DNA from: Phytophthora colocasiae
Lineage: Eukaryota > Oomycota > Peronosporomycetes > Peronosporales > Peronosporaceae
Length of the DNA stretch: 64,000 nucleotides
Direction of reading: 5' to 3'
NCBI GenBank assembly: GCA_018806915.1
Contig: JAGKQI010000013.1
Coordinates: forward strand, 62,001 to 126,000
Under the pieces are notes generated by a model. The model worked only from the letters and a program-made list of their open reading frames with translations, ran no database searches and was not told the origin of the DNA. Position 1 is the stretch's first letter. The number at the start of each line of letters is the position of its first letter. This document shows, piece by piece, positions 32,311-42,612 of this stretch. The translations under genes were made by a program, and so were the position numbers.

Positions 32311-33270
32311 ATGGGGAACAGGTTCGTAGGGGCGAGATTCCTCATTGCAGTGGACGGAGGCAATCTCGACAGTGTTAAAAGCTTGGTTGAGCAAGGCGTG
32401 GACATCGATACCTGTTTTTTTAATGGCAGTACTCCGTTGGTGTGGGCTGCTGCACAGGGTCGTCTACATGTTGTTCAGTATCTCGTTGAGCAAGGTGCAG
32501 ACAAGGAGAAACAGGATTACTACGGTCGCACCCAATTGATGGTATCTGCTGGGCTGGGTCATCTAAACGTGGTTCAGTATCTTGTTGAACAAGGCGCAGA
32601 CAAAGCAACGCAAGACAAGTTCGGCATCTATCCATTCAAGTTAGCGGTAAAAAATGGCAAGTTTGAGGTGGTTCGGTATCTCGTTGAGCAAGGCGCCGAG
32701 ATCAACGAACCGGATAGCTCTGGGTTCACTCCATTGGTCGTGGCTGCCATAAATGGCCATATCGATGTGGTGCGGTATTTCATTCAGCGAGGTGTCGATA
32801 TAGAGAGCGAGAGTTATGGCCAAACGCCGCTAATGTGGGCCGCTGGGGAAGGCAAACTAGATGTGGTGCGATACCTGATAGAGCAAGGCGCAGTCAAGGA
32901 CCATCGGGACAGCAGTGGCAGGACTCCATTGATGTGGGCTGCAGCGCTAGGGGAGCTTGATGTGGTGCAATATCTCGTTCGAATCGGAGTCGACCCAACA
33001 GCCATCGACCATTATGGCAACTCAACTCTGCTGCATCTCATGCTGGCCGAAGGTATTAGCGAAGACGAGCTTCTTCTAGTTGCAGAATCGCTGCTGAAAC
33101 GCGGAACACCCCTTCTACTGTCCAATAGTGAAGGCAAGTCTGTGAAGTCGGTCGCAATGGCGAGTGGATTCAATCGTGTTGCTAGGTTGGTGAAAGAATA
33201 CACAGCCAAGTCACAACTTCATTCTCGAGGTGAGCTCTCAGCTATTCCTGTCTGTAAGCCAATGCTGTAG
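32311..33270 (+). CDS. Ankyrin-repeat protein
   Basis: The ATG at 32311 gives 319 residues. About seven ankyrin repeats run from residue 8 to 245, with the usual GxTPLxxAAxxGxxxVVxYLxxxGAD pattern (for example GSTPLVWAAAQGRLHVVQYL). The C-terminal part is a helical tail without a known domain. Ankyrin repeats bind proteins; there is no signal peptide or membrane segment, so a cytosolic or nuclear adaptor is likely. The repeats resemble each other closely, which suggests recent internal duplication. It starts 160 bp after the right end of piggyBac element 2. No intron is needed. Confidence 0.8.
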   Translation: MGNRFVGARFLIAVDGGNLDSVKSLVEQGVDIDTCFFNGSTPLVWAAAQGRLHVVQYLVEQGADKEKQDYYGRTQLMVSAGLGHLNVVQYLVEQGADKATQDKFGIYPFKLAVKNGKFEVVRYLVEQGAEINEPDSSGFTPLVVAAINGHIDVVRYFIQRGVDIESESYGQTPLMWAAGEGKLDVVRYLIEQGAVKDHRDSSGRTPLMWAAALGELDVVQYLVRIGVDPTAIDHYGNSTLLHLMLAEGISEDELLLVAESLLKRGTPLLLSNSEGKSVKSVAMASGFNRVARLVKEYTAKSQLHSRGELSAIPVCKPML

Positions 33271-34053
33271 GCTTGATACGCTGTGAATCACGTACTGCGA
33301 TGGATCGAGTACTTGAGGATGTTCGACATTGCTTGAAGTAACTTGACGTAAGGTCATCGATGGACTTGGTGCGCATTGTGACTAACAACCATGTGTTCGC
33401 AGCATGTACTAGTAATACACAACATTGTAGTGACTACACAGCACATTTGATGCGATACATGCTTAATATACGCTTATTCCTTGCGTTCCTAACTTAAAAT
33501 CTAATACGCAGCTCACTCTGAGGGAACTCGGATCATACCACAGGATCGCCAATCACGCCGTTCCCTGAAGCATTTGCCGTGCATCAGCACGCAGGAAGAA
33601 GCGCTACATGAAGTCTGACACTCTTGCTACTACATGTATGTAGTATCACCGATACTGTGTTGGACACTGAATTCAACAAAGTGGATTGCCAAGGTGGAGC
33701 TGTAAAATCATTATATTTATGGGAAAAAAGCATGATGAACCCTGCAGCCTATCGCAACTGCTACGTGTACTGCTACAGTAATTAGCTGGAGATCACTTGA
33801 CGGTTCTCCTTCTCGCGTTTCATTCTGCTGGCTTAGTTTTCACTAAACTTCAGTGAAAACTCCGAAGAGGTCACAATTGATGACCTCTCGGATTGTTCGG
33901 CAAAACCAGGGTACGTCGAAGTACCCGATAGGCAACTCCCCATCACCAACTGTTGCAATGCTATCTCGTGTGAACGTCGCACCACAACATATTCATTCTT
34001 CAAAAGACTCGGTAACACCTCTTACCTACACCTCGTCTTGGTTGCTGGCTCTC
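33271..34053. other. Intergenic region
   Basis: No supported gene. An open frame from 33853 runs in frame into the signal peptide of the next gene, but an ATG right before the hydrophobic segment (34054 or 34060) is the better start. Confidence 0.5.
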
Positions 34054-34329
34054 ATGTTCATGTCCAAGTTTGTGGTGTCGCTTTTGGCACTGCCTGTTGT
34101 TGCATCTGCTGCAGCCGAGTGCAAATTCGGACCCTCAGAGAAATGCGCAGTCGACACGCTCTCCGCTCCAGGAGATGATGGCAGTGTTCTGATCTATCCT
34201 GGTTTAAAACATTTCATTATACTGTTTTAAACTAATAAATAATAATAAAGAATGTAATATAGTGTAGTTCGTAATAAATGTTCTTGACCAGGAGGTATAA
34301 CAACGACAGCGACGTAGTTGGACCTCATG

Positions 34330-34790
34330 GTGAAGACAAACAAGCAGCGTAGACCAGTAGGAACGTAGATGTAGGTGGTAATAGCGGGATAGTCGCACTA
34401 GTGAGTTTAACCATTCCATAACTTCGAGATAATAACAATTCACTTCGTCCAGTAAATCGCGATTTGTGACCAATTCAAGGTGACACCATGCAACACGCAG
34501 CGTAAACCCGTAGGAACGTAGGAATAGGGAGTAGTAGTGGAATAGCCGCAGTAGCAAGTTAAACCATTCCAGAACTTCTAAATAATAACAATTCACTTCG
34601 TCCAGTAGATCAAGATTTGTGACCAATTCAAGGTGACGCCTTGCAAACATGCAGCGTATACCAGTGGGAACGTAGGAGTAGGTAGTAGTGGCGGAATAGC
34701 CTCAGTAGCAAGTTTAACCATTCCATAACTTCGAGATAACCGTAATTCACGTATCCAGCAAAGTCGAGATTTGTGACCAATTCAGAGAGA
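34330..34790. repeat. Tandem ~154-bp repeats, three copies
   Basis: The phrase GATTTGTGACCAATTCA recurs at 34461, 34614 and 34768, giving periods of 153 and 154 bp. Surrounding blocks such as AACGTAG and TTAACCATTCC recur with the same spacing. The copies differ by scattered substitutions. Confidence 0.75.
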
Positions 34791-34814
34791 TGCTGTGCCA
34801 CCTATGGGTATTGA

Positions 34815-35190
34815 ATGCAATAACCCGTGTATGCACCGTCATCCCAGTTGCATTGGTACTGTTGTGCCAAACTTTCAGGTCAATTAAGTCACAATTGACT
34901 AAGGGGGAAAGTTTGAAATCAAACATTTTCCAAAGTGCAGCCATTCCCCAGTATGGCACTCGGTGTGATAGCTTACCACCCTGTGATCTTCCTAGCAATG
35001 CTGTGTCAAAACCCGTTTGTGCATCGTGATCCCAGTTGTGTTTGTACGTTTGTGTCTAATTTCCAGGTTGATTGAGTCCTAATTGACTAAGGAGGAACGT
35101 TTTAAAAGAACAGGTTGCCAAAGTGTAGCCATTTCCCAGTACTGGATTCCGACCCGTACTGAAACCTCGGACGAATTTCACCATAAAAAC
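34815..35190. repeat. Tandem ~188-bp repeats, two copies
   Basis: ATTGACTAAG recurs at 34894 and 35082, and CCATTYCCCAGTA at about 34941 and 35129, giving a 188-bp period. Sequence between them aligns with moderate divergence. Confidence 0.65.
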
Positions 35191-36674
35191 CCTGATGTGC
35201 AAAGTCATTGCACGTGTAATGGCGTGACGTTCCAAAGGTTAGAACGAGTGTATCTATAGTGGCGCCTCTGGGGGATGTCGTGGAAGATTTGTATCCAGTT
35301 TCGGCAGTACTAACTGCGTCAATCGACTCAGTTTGGGGCATGTCGATGTGGATTCGATGCGTCGCAGGTGTAGTTTTGCGTACGATACCGCTCGCGAGCG
35401 AACGTACAGCGCTGATGTCTGCACGTGTTGGAAGATGCGATGGTTGCGGTGGATTCTGATCTATCCTGGTGGCAATACGCGCTGTGCTTTCGACGACTAT
35501 GCAGACAACACTACGACTTTCGAGTCGAGTTCTACGTACTTCTTCCAAGTATTCCCAAGCCAGAAGCAAGACAAGTCCAAGGTGCTTCTCTACTTTCAAG
35601 GAGGTGGTGCGTGCGTCGACAAGTACACTTGTAATTTCGCTTTGCAATGTCAACTTGGCGCCAGCCCCCTCATTACGACGACAGCAAAGGTCGACAACAG
35701 CGGGATAATGGAACGTGGAGCCGCCGGTAATCCTTTCAACGACTGGAACATTGTTTTCCTTCCGTACTGTACTGGGGACCTATTTGTCGGCAACTCGCTC
35801 TTAGAGGCTTCCGAGAGTCCTTACAACCAAGCGCTTGGAAACAAGCAGTGCCTTGGCCAGAATCGAAGTATGCATTTGAATGGCTATAACAATGCGAAGG
35901 CTGTGCTTGACTGGGCGCTTGAGAACTTTCCTGACCCCGAGCAATTGGTAGTCGGCGGATACAGCGCGGGGTCGTTAGGTGCACAGCTTTGGTCGGCGAA
36001 GGTTGCCGAAATGTGGCAGGTCGAGCAAAAGTCGACGAAATTCCAGGTCCTCGCCGATAGCTACGTTGGTGTGTTTCCTGAGCACAAGACTGCTGCCAGT
36101 TCGCTCATAAACTTCTATGGCGGTTGTGACGTAGACCTTCACTTTCCGGAGTCAACGGCCTCTGAGTGCAAGGCAGGCACGGCTACTGCCACTGCGCTGG
36201 TCGACGCCTTGATCAAGAACTCTCCCAAAAGCGAGTGGCTATTCATCGACAGTAACGCCGACCGTACTCAACGCAAGTTTTACGAGCTGGTGCGACTGGG
36301 AATTGCAGGCTATCCGTTCGCGACGCTGTTGGACGCCGGCGAGTTTTATGGCAACCTCACGCAGATTCTAGACTCGCACGCGAAACTGACAAGCGTCACG
36401 CGCTTTAACATCGACAGTGAGCAGCACGTGTGGTTGAAATCAGTGGGATACGCGACCGCCACTAGCATCGACGGCGCTTTGCTCGGCAACGTGCTATCGG
36501 AGTGGTTGGGCTCGTCGGCGGGCAACGTGACGTCGCCTATCAATGGGACGGTGGGTCAGTAAAAACATACCAACTTGACACCAAGTAGACATATGGGAGC
36601 TGGTAAAACAATAGACGTGAAATGTGTGTTCCCGTTGAAGTGCTTGCAAGTTGCAACAGCATGACATTATTAAT

Positions 36675-37874
36675 ATGCCGTATGGGGGTAGAATCAGAGA
36701 ATTCCTACCCTATGGCATAGAGCTGCAATCTGAGCGGTTCAGTTGCTACATTACTCCACTCGGTGGCATGGCACTCCACCGTAAGCAGCGTGGCGTCGTT
36801 GATACGTCTCCCCAGTACGTACGCATCCCGACGTCAGGTGGCCGAGCGGTAGGCTATTCGCTACATGAGGCGCACTCGAGTGGCCAGCGAGTCTATTCCA
36901 AGCGCTACATGGCAGCAGGTGATAGGTCGCGGAAGATCAGTTCACTGCAACTGCGTGCGTGTTTCTTGCTGTGTGTTCTGCTATATTTCGGCGCCATCTA
37001 CTTCGCGGACGATATCGCTAGCATCGGTCGAGTGGTGGGATCAGAGCAGAATAGTCAGAACTTCTTCGTGCATTCGCTGCGACCTCGTGGTAGGAATGTG
37101 CGCATTGGCAGAGCCGTCGACACAAAGAAAGCAGAGGTAACAGCTATCCCCGAAGCGACTGCTGCGGCGCTAAATGGGCAACAACTACACGTAGATCAAA
37201 ATAATTCGCCAACGGAGGTATCGGAGGATTTCACTCAGTTACCTCAGGTTGTAGTCGCGAAACCGGAGGAAGCACAATTGGTGGAACCAGTCAAACAGGC
37301 AGAGCGATTGGCGGATTTAAAGCATCAAGACTGGCAGAAGGAACTTATTGACGCACCAGGAGATGCTATTCACCCGGATGACCAAGCTGGAGGTGCTCCA
37401 GCTGACCAAGTGAACCACGCCGACCCAACTGAGAAAGTTTCCATCGACCACGTCACGGCAATTACAGCGAAAATTGAAGAGCCAAACGACAGTCAACACA
37501 GCGGCCAACGGCAAGAGCAGGATAAACCGAATGCAGCAACGAAGAAACACGTTGTTGCTATGAGCGAACAGCCACGTCCAACTGCTGCCGTCAGACACCA
37601 TGAGAAGGAAGCCAATGTGGTCGCGATACCTGCTGCGAGTCCATCACGTGTCAAAGAGAAGCATTTCATCCATGAGAACGTAGATGGCAAACCGAAGCAT
37701 CCAGAGCAACTGAAGCAGAATCAAGATTTTGTCGCGGTCAGGCCAATAGTTACACAACAACAACGACATCCTGCTGAAGTGACTATCAACGGAGAGCGTG
37801 GAGAAGAAAATGATCCTGTAGCTACTCCCGCGCAGGTGAAGGAGGGCTTGACCGAACATATTTCGGATATTTAA
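36675..37874 (+). CDS. Type II membrane stem protein, GT-like without catalytic domain
   Basis: An open frame reaches from an ATG at 36675 (others at 36768 and 36909) to 37874, about 399 residues from the first. A single hydrophobic segment (LRACFLLCVLLYFGAIYFA) follows a basic N-terminus, the arrangement of a Golgi type II protein. The rest is a long hydrophilic, Glu/Gln/Pro/Ala-rich region resembling the stem of the glycosyltransferase that follows at 38487. It ends without the Cys-rich or DxD domains. It may be a truncated paralogue or a gene with its own role. The start is uncertain. Confidence 0.55.
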   Translation: MPYGGRIREFLPYGIELQSERFSCYITPLGGMALHRKQRGVVDTSPQYVRIPTSGGRAVGYSLHEAHSSGQRVYSKRYMAAGDRSRKISSLQLRACFLLCVLLYFGAIYFADDIASIGRVVGSEQNSQNFFVHSLRPRGRNVRIGRAVDTKKAEVTAIPEATAAALNGQQLHVDQNNSPTEVSEDFTQLPQVVVAKPEEAQLVEPVKQAERLADLKHQDWQKELIDAPGDAIHPDDQAGGAPADQVNHADPTEKVSIDHVTAITAKIEEPNDSQHSGQRQEQDKPNAATKKHVVAMSEQPRPTAAVRHHEKEANVVAIPAASPSRVKEKHFIHENVDGKPKHPEQLKQNQDFVAVRPIVTQQQRHPAEVTINGERGEENDPVATPAQVKEGLTEHISDI

Positions 37875-38486
37875 CTGGATAAACTTGTAGATGCATTGGA
37901 CACAAAGTAGCGGTGCGGTGCCACCAATGGGCTGATTTTAAACAGATATGCGCTGATTTTGACCACCTTGTCGTCTGGAAGAGCGCAGTGTGCGATCTTG
38001 ACAGATGCCATTACTTTCGTTTGTTCAACGCACGTCGTTATTGATTGTCGAATGCTTGGCGCAGCTTATTTTTATTTAACGCGGTTTAGTGTCGCGTGGT
38101 TGCAATTGTCAATGGATCGGCTCACCATGGCTTATCCGAGGCATGTTGGTGCCCGTGCTCGTGGACCACGAGTCGTGGTTCATCAAGTGAACAATGCTCA
38201 CTGATCTTTGCTGAGCTTTGCTCAGATCATTTGAGTCAACCGTTTCCAAGCACCAGCAGTAGAGATTAGGGCTGTTATCAATAGAATATTGGAGGTATGA
38301 TTCTTTATCAGCTACAGTTATTTCTTCAAAACTGTAGTATTGTTTCTCACAACACCTGCCATGTCCTCCTCTCTCGCACTTTCCCAGTGATGTGGCTAGC
38401 ACTCATCGACTGCAGACTGCAGTTGGTGGCGGCCTCCACGTACGCACCGGTCACAGTACCAATTGATCCGTAGGGGCAACTGCATC
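37875..38486. other. Intergenic region
   Basis: No supported gene or repeat. This is the likely promoter region of the glycosyltransferase gene at 38487. Confidence 0.5.
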
Positions 38487-41147
38487 ATGCGCCGCCCCGC
38501 ATCATCTGCTCTTCCGTCCTACGCGCCCGATGGTCGCCGCACGACACCAGTAGCTTCCACTGCAAGTGCAGCTCCTACGCAGCGTTGGCACACGAGATGG
38601 TGGCTGCTCTTCTACGTAGTGCTGGGGTGCTACGCCTTCACAGTGTTGGGCTCATTTGCAGTAGGCTGGACGCCTAGGTCGTCCACTCAGCAGCAGGAAG
38701 GAGTTGCAATGGAACAGCGAGTTTTCCAGAACCACCAGAAAATTGTGGAGGAAGGCCCCATCAAGGTGGAGACGACAACAAAGGACCCGAATGAGCCTGA
38801 AGAAGGGTGGCCTGTTCAGGATCCAGACGAAGAAGTAGTAGCGAACACAGACGACAAGGTCAGGGTATTGGAGCAGGATGGTGCTGGGGCTATTGACTCA
38901 CATGAGGATGAACAAAATGAAGTAGCACCAGAAGATATTGCTGTACTAGTTGACGCTGACAAGGAATTCGAAGCTCCAAATACTACAAATCCACCGATGG
39001 ATCAAACATTTGCTCCTACTGCTTCTGCTACCCCGACTGCCACGAACCCGAGCGTTTCAGAAACGCAAAGTCCCCAAAAGAAGGACGTTGCGATTCCTAC
39101 ACGCCAAAACGACATGGTATTACTATCTGCACCGTTAGAGGATGAAAAGAAGGAGGAGGAGCTTACCGGACAGCCTGACGAAGCTTCAGGTGACAAGGAA
39201 TCGAAAGTTAGTGCTATTCTGAAGGACCCAAACGAAGAGGAAGCAGAGATGCAAGCACCACTAGAAAAATGGGAAGTAGAAGAATCAGGCAAAAACGAAG
39301 GAAGTGAGACGCCTCAGCCGATGGTGACCCCGACGAATGACGAGACTCGACCGCCTGTGCGCCGCTCGGATGAGTTTCACAAGGCATTGGATCTTGTCTA
39401 TCCTATCGAGACGAAACCTCCCAATCCATACTTCCACGTGTTCCCTGTGAGCAAGAATTCTCCTGAAGACGATGCTGCAATTGTTTCTGGGCTGCGCAAC
39501 AATGCTCCTGGCCGGGATTCATGGTCGGTGGAGGGGTATCAACACGAACTGGATCGCCTTGAAGGGATTAAACGTGAAGCTAATGAAGAGAGTGAGCGGC
39601 TGAAGCGGCTTGTCGGTGCAGCTGATAAACTCATTTCCGAAGAGAAAGATCGACTGGAAGACAAACGCGCCGCCAGTACTTTGGATATTCGCCTGCACCA
39701 ACCGCGCAAGATCCGCAACAAATTGAAGTGTATGGGCTGGCGCCAGACCGGGCAGTGTGATCCCTACGGCAAACGCGAGCCGAATTCGGACCTTGCATGC
39801 AACCAAATTGCACAAGGCGGTGTATCTGGATACTGTGAAGTGCTCGACGAGGACACCGGTGAACTTTTCCGCGTTATGCAGCTCAACTGTTCGAGTGTGC
39901 GTAATCACGTTGTGTTTTCGTGCGCAGAGGCTGCAGACTTTGCGAATTTTGGACTAATGGCCCAAGGCGTTTATGAAAATGCTCTAGCGCAGAATACCTC
40001 GGACCCAGCAAAACTCTTGGGCAACAACGGCAGTGGCAATGGTATCGTCATGGTTGTGTATCCGAAATTACTGTCAAGTGTCTTCGCATCGATTAGCGTG
40101 CTGCGGTCTTATAACTGCACGCTACCGATCGAGTTGTGGATATCGCAACCAGAGGTGGTACGCACTCCAAGCATGAGGCAAACCCTGAATCTGTTGCAGC
40201 AGCGGTTTTCAAATGTGACTGTGGAAACCATCATTGACCCGACTATCGCAGGGTTTTCTACTAAGATTCATGCTGTTCAGCACAGCAAGTTTGAGAACGT
40301 ACTGTTCCTCGATGCCGATAACGTCCCCGTCCGTAATCCAACTTTCCTGTTCGAGAGCAAAGAATTCCGCGAGTACGGCGCTATTTTCTGGCCGGATTTC
40401 TGGCATCCAGAGAAGACCATCTTCAACATCCAGCGTGAATCCCTGTTGTGGGAGCTAGTCGACCTCCCTTTCGTTGACATGTTCGAGCAGGAGAGTGGCC
40501 AAATTCTTATCAATCGCAAACGCGCTGCTATTGCCATGGAGGTGCTGATGTTTTACGCGTACCACCGGCCCAGCCACTTCGAACGGCTGGTGTTGGCCCA
40601 CGGAGATAAGGACCTCTTCCGACTTGCCTGGATGAAGACCCGTACACCGTTTTACATGATGCCGTTTCCGCCTGCCTCTGCTGGAACAGAGCGCGGCACA
40701 TACAAGAAGCAATTCTGCGGTATGACCATGGTTCAATTCGACGTCGAAGGCAACGTTTTGTTCCTACATCGTAATGCGAAGAAGCTCGACGGCAAAGTGG
40801 ATAAGTTGGACCCGATGTACTGGACGCACCTCCAGTCATTCAAATGGGAGCAAGAAGTGTCTGCCGGTGACGAAGACATCGTATTCCCAACGAACCGAAC
40901 TGCCGTGCAACGTATGATGAGCTACGAGGATATCAAGAAAAAATACCAGATTGGTATTCAGCCCAGTGGTGTGCTCTTTAAGGAGTTCGAGACGTGCTAC
41001 GGAGCAGAATCCAGTGTCGTGGGCAACTATAATCTGACAAAGTTCGAGGACCTGCCTTTTGCCAATCTGGAGAAGGAACTGGTCGACTATGCGCATGAGG
41101 CTGCTATCATGATGGCTCGGGCGCAAGGCCGCATGGGTTTGCCATAG
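38487..41147 (+). CDS. GT71/MNN1-like glycosyltransferase, long stem
   Basis: The ATG at 38487 gives 886 residues. A basic N-terminus is followed by one membrane segment near residues 37-60 (WWLLFYVVLGCYAFTVLGSF) and a stem of about 350 residues rich in Glu, Pro and Thr. A Cys-containing module follows (KCMGWRQTGQCDPYG to SGYCEVLDEDTGE). The catalytic domain has LFLDADNVPV (the DxD metal and nucleotide-sugar motif), FWPDFWHP, FEQESGQILI and HGDKDLFRLAW, then FCGMTMVQFD. These motifs fit alpha-mannosyltransferases of the MNN1 type (Mannosyl_trans3), acting in the Golgi lumen. The stem is much longer than in the three paralogues at 51.7-58.5 kb. Confidence 0.8.
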   Translation: MRRPASSALPSYAPDGRRTTPVASTASAAPTQRWHTRWWLLFYVVLGCYAFTVLGSFAVGWTPRSSTQQQEGVAMEQRVFQNHQKIVEEGPIKVETTTKDPNEPEEGWPVQDPDEEVVANTDDKVRVLEQDGAGAIDSHEDEQNEVAPEDIAVLVDADKEFEAPNTTNPPMDQTFAPTASATPTATNPSVSETQSPQKKDVAIPTRQNDMVLLSAPLEDEKKEEELTGQPDEASGDKESKVSAILKDPNEEEAEMQAPLEKWEVEESGKNEGSETPQPMVTPTNDETRPPVRRSDEFHKALDLVYPIETKPPNPYFHVFPVSKNSPEDDAAIVSGLRNNAPGRDSWSVEGYQHELDRLEGIKREANEESERLKRLVGAADKLISEEKDRLEDKRAASTLDIRLHQPRKIRNKLKCMGWRQTGQCDPYGKREPNSDLACNQIAQGGVSGYCEVLDEDTGELFRVMQLNCSSVRNHVVFSCAEAADFANFGLMAQGVYENALAQNTSDPAKLLGNNGSGNGIVMVVYPKLLSSVFASISVLRSYNCTLPIELWISQPEVVRTPSMRQTLNLLQQRFSNVTVETIIDPTIAGFSTKIHAVQHSKFENVLFLDADNVPVRNPTFLFESKEFREYGAIFWPDFWHPEKTIFNIQRESLLWELVDLPFVDMFEQESGQILINRKRAAIAMEVLMFYAYHRPSHFERLVLAHGDKDLFRLAWMKTRTPFYMMPFPPASAGTERGTYKKQFCGMTMVQFDVEGNVLFLHRNAKKLDGKVDKLDPMYWTHLQSFKWEQEVSAGDEDIVFPTNRTAVQRMMSYEDIKKKYQIGIQPSGVLFKEFETCYGAESSVVGNYNLTKFEDLPFANLEKELVDYAHEAAIMMARAQGRMGLP

Positions 41148-41249
41148 TAACTCCCGCCTTAGAAGAAGAATCCAACCATAGAAGAAGACGTTATTTACAA
41201 TACATGTGCGTTGTCTTTAACTTATCCTAGTGTTTTACCACTAAGTACG

Positions 41250-42407
41250 ATGGCAGTTGTTAAAACGAACACTTACTTGGCAGCTCCGATGCTGCTGCGT
41301 TGCTGCCTCTTCCCGCTGCTCGCACTGCTGCTGCCACTCGTCTCCGGCCAGCAGTGCACCCACTTCTCCCAGGAAGATCTGCTCTCTCGCCTTGAGACGC
41401 GGGTGCCCAAGTGTCTCGGCCCCAGCGCTTCACCCGCCGCACTCTCAACACTGACAGAGCGTTTTGTCGCCAACGACTACGACCGCAATCAACCGCTGGC
41501 GCTTGTACTTTTCTCCAACTCCAGTGGTCTGTTGCGCTCGCTAGCTGGTGCTGTGGCTTCTTCCCTCTTTGGAGATTCTCGCTCCCCACATACAGTGCAG
41601 CACGTCGACTTCCAGTCACTGTTAGAACCGCCACGAGCCTCCAACTATGATATTAAGCAGACTCTGCGCTCTGCTCTGGCCACGCCGTTAGGTGCCTGTC
41701 CTGAGCGAAACCTTTTCGTTCTCGACAATGTGCAGACACTGGATGACGCTGCTCTTCCTGTTCTGGACGTGTTTCTGGACCCTCTCAACGGCAAGCGTGC
41801 CCAGTTCCAGCACTATGCGGATGGCAAAGCCAGTCGCGTATTTGACTGTACCAATTCGGTGTTCCTTTTCCTATACAAGGTCACAGCTACCCACTCCCCG
41901 CTCGGTGAAGGGGGAGATGGCTCAGGGTCGTCTAACAACTGGCGCGAGTTCTTGATGCAACAGTGGACAAGATCTGAAGGAACGATCGAGGAGTTCACAC
42001 CTCAAGCTTTCGTCGGAAGACTTACGGACGCAGTGGCTGTATTTCCACCTGACGGTGATGATGCAGTTGATAAAAGTTATGAAGAGTTTAAGCAGTCACG
42101 TGAATGGCGTCTAATGTGCGAGCTGCAGTCCTATGAAATCGAAGACGGAACTGCTGCCGATGAAAATAGCGCAGAAGATATGTCGACTGTTGCACTTTCG
42201 CTCATAGCTGAACATGCTGTTGCTGCGGGCTCGATGATTTCTGGCGCACTTGCTCTGCTCTCAATACCAGCGTACTTGCTTGTGCTGACGCGTGCGAAAC
42301 GTTGGAACGGAGAGATCACTAAGCAACGAGGTGCTATTCATCGACGTCGGAACAGTGGAAGCAGCAGTAACAGTTCGAAACGCAAGAAGAGAAGAATGCG
42401 GAAGTAA
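41250..42407 (+). CDS. Secretory membrane protein, torsin/AAA-like candidate
   Basis: The ATG at 41250 gives 385 residues, starting 103 bp after the glycosyltransferase stop on the same strand. A signal peptide (MLLRCCLFPLLALLLPLVSG) opens the protein. The middle has LALVLFSNSSGLLRSLAGAV where a P-loop would be, and NLFVLDNVQTLDDAALPVLDVFLDP, similar to the Walker B part of torsin-type lumenal ATPases. No clear GKT/GKS P-loop Lys is seen, so ATP binding is doubtful. A membrane segment (AAGSMISGALALLSIPAYLLVL) near residues 320-345 precedes a very basic tail. ER or nuclear-envelope location is an inference. Confidence 0.5.
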   Translation: MAVVKTNTYLAAPMLLRCCLFPLLALLLPLVSGQQCTHFSQEDLLSRLETRVPKCLGPSASPAALSTLTERFVANDYDRNQPLALVLFSNSSGLLRSLAGAVASSLFGDSRSPHTVQHVDFQSLLEPPRASNYDIKQTLRSALATPLGACPERNLFVLDNVQTLDDAALPVLDVFLDPLNGKRAQFQHYADGKASRVFDCTNSVFLFLYKVTATHSPLGEGGDGSGSSNNWREFLMQQWTRSEGTIEEFTPQAFVGRLTDAVAVFPPDGDDAVDKSYEEFKQSREWRLMCELQSYEIEDGTAADENSAEDMSTVALSLIAEHAVAAGSMISGALALLSIPAYLLVLTRAKRWNGEITKQRGAIHRRRNSGSSSNSSKRKKRRMRK

Positions 42408-42612
42408 ACAAGGTACATGTAAGTATCATGGAGCTACTCTTGGGCTAACACATGAAGGTTTATACTAGCTTTGCAAATATATAACAATGCTGCTGACAAG
42501 CATACATGTACAAGCATGTACATGTATCAATCACTTCCTTCATACAACGAAAGTTTCCATCCAGTGACTTTTGAATGTTATTATACATTAATCCTAGTTG
42601 GCGGTGTCAACT

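Larger units (their letters stand above)
34204..35453. mobile_element. 1.25-kb insertion with 17-bp target duplication
   Basis: The 17 bp TTCTGATCTATCCTGGT occur at 34187-34203 and again at 35454-35470, bracketing the insertion. There are no terminal inverted repeats and no long poly-A. The long duplication suits target-primed (LINE- or SINE-like) integration more than a cut-and-paste transposon. The inside is built of two kinds of tandem repeat: three ~154-bp units (about 34330-34790) and two ~188-bp units (about 34815-35190). No coding capacity is recognised. Confidence 0.7.
34054..36562 (+). pseudogene. Pectin-acetylesterase/Notum-like gene, split by insertion
   Basis: The 5' piece (34054-34203) encodes a signal peptide (MSKFVVSLLALPVVASA) and the start of the mature protein. 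The rest (35454-36562) encodes the alpha/beta-hydrolase: LLYFQGGGACVD (oxyanion-hole Gly run), YCTGDLFVG, VVGGYSAGSLGAQLW with the nucleophile Ser in GxSAG, and candidate Asp and His later (DSNAD; SEQHVW). The family removes acetyl or acyl groups from pectin or glycoproteins outside the cell. A 1250-bp insertion flanked by a 17-bp repeat separates the two pieces. Removing one repeat plus the insertion would leave an unbroken frame, so the gene was intact before the insertion. No plausible intron fits the junction. Confidence 0.8.

Noticed and set aside
34204..35453. Reading the esterase insertion as an intron
   Set aside because: The 17-bp repeat marks a target duplication, no fitting GT-AG pair keeps the frame, and 1.25 kb is far longer than most host introns in the window.
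35102..35653. 183-codon minus frame across the insertion-esterase junction
   Set aside because: It spans the insertion boundary and lies opposite the real esterase frame, so it is a chance frame.
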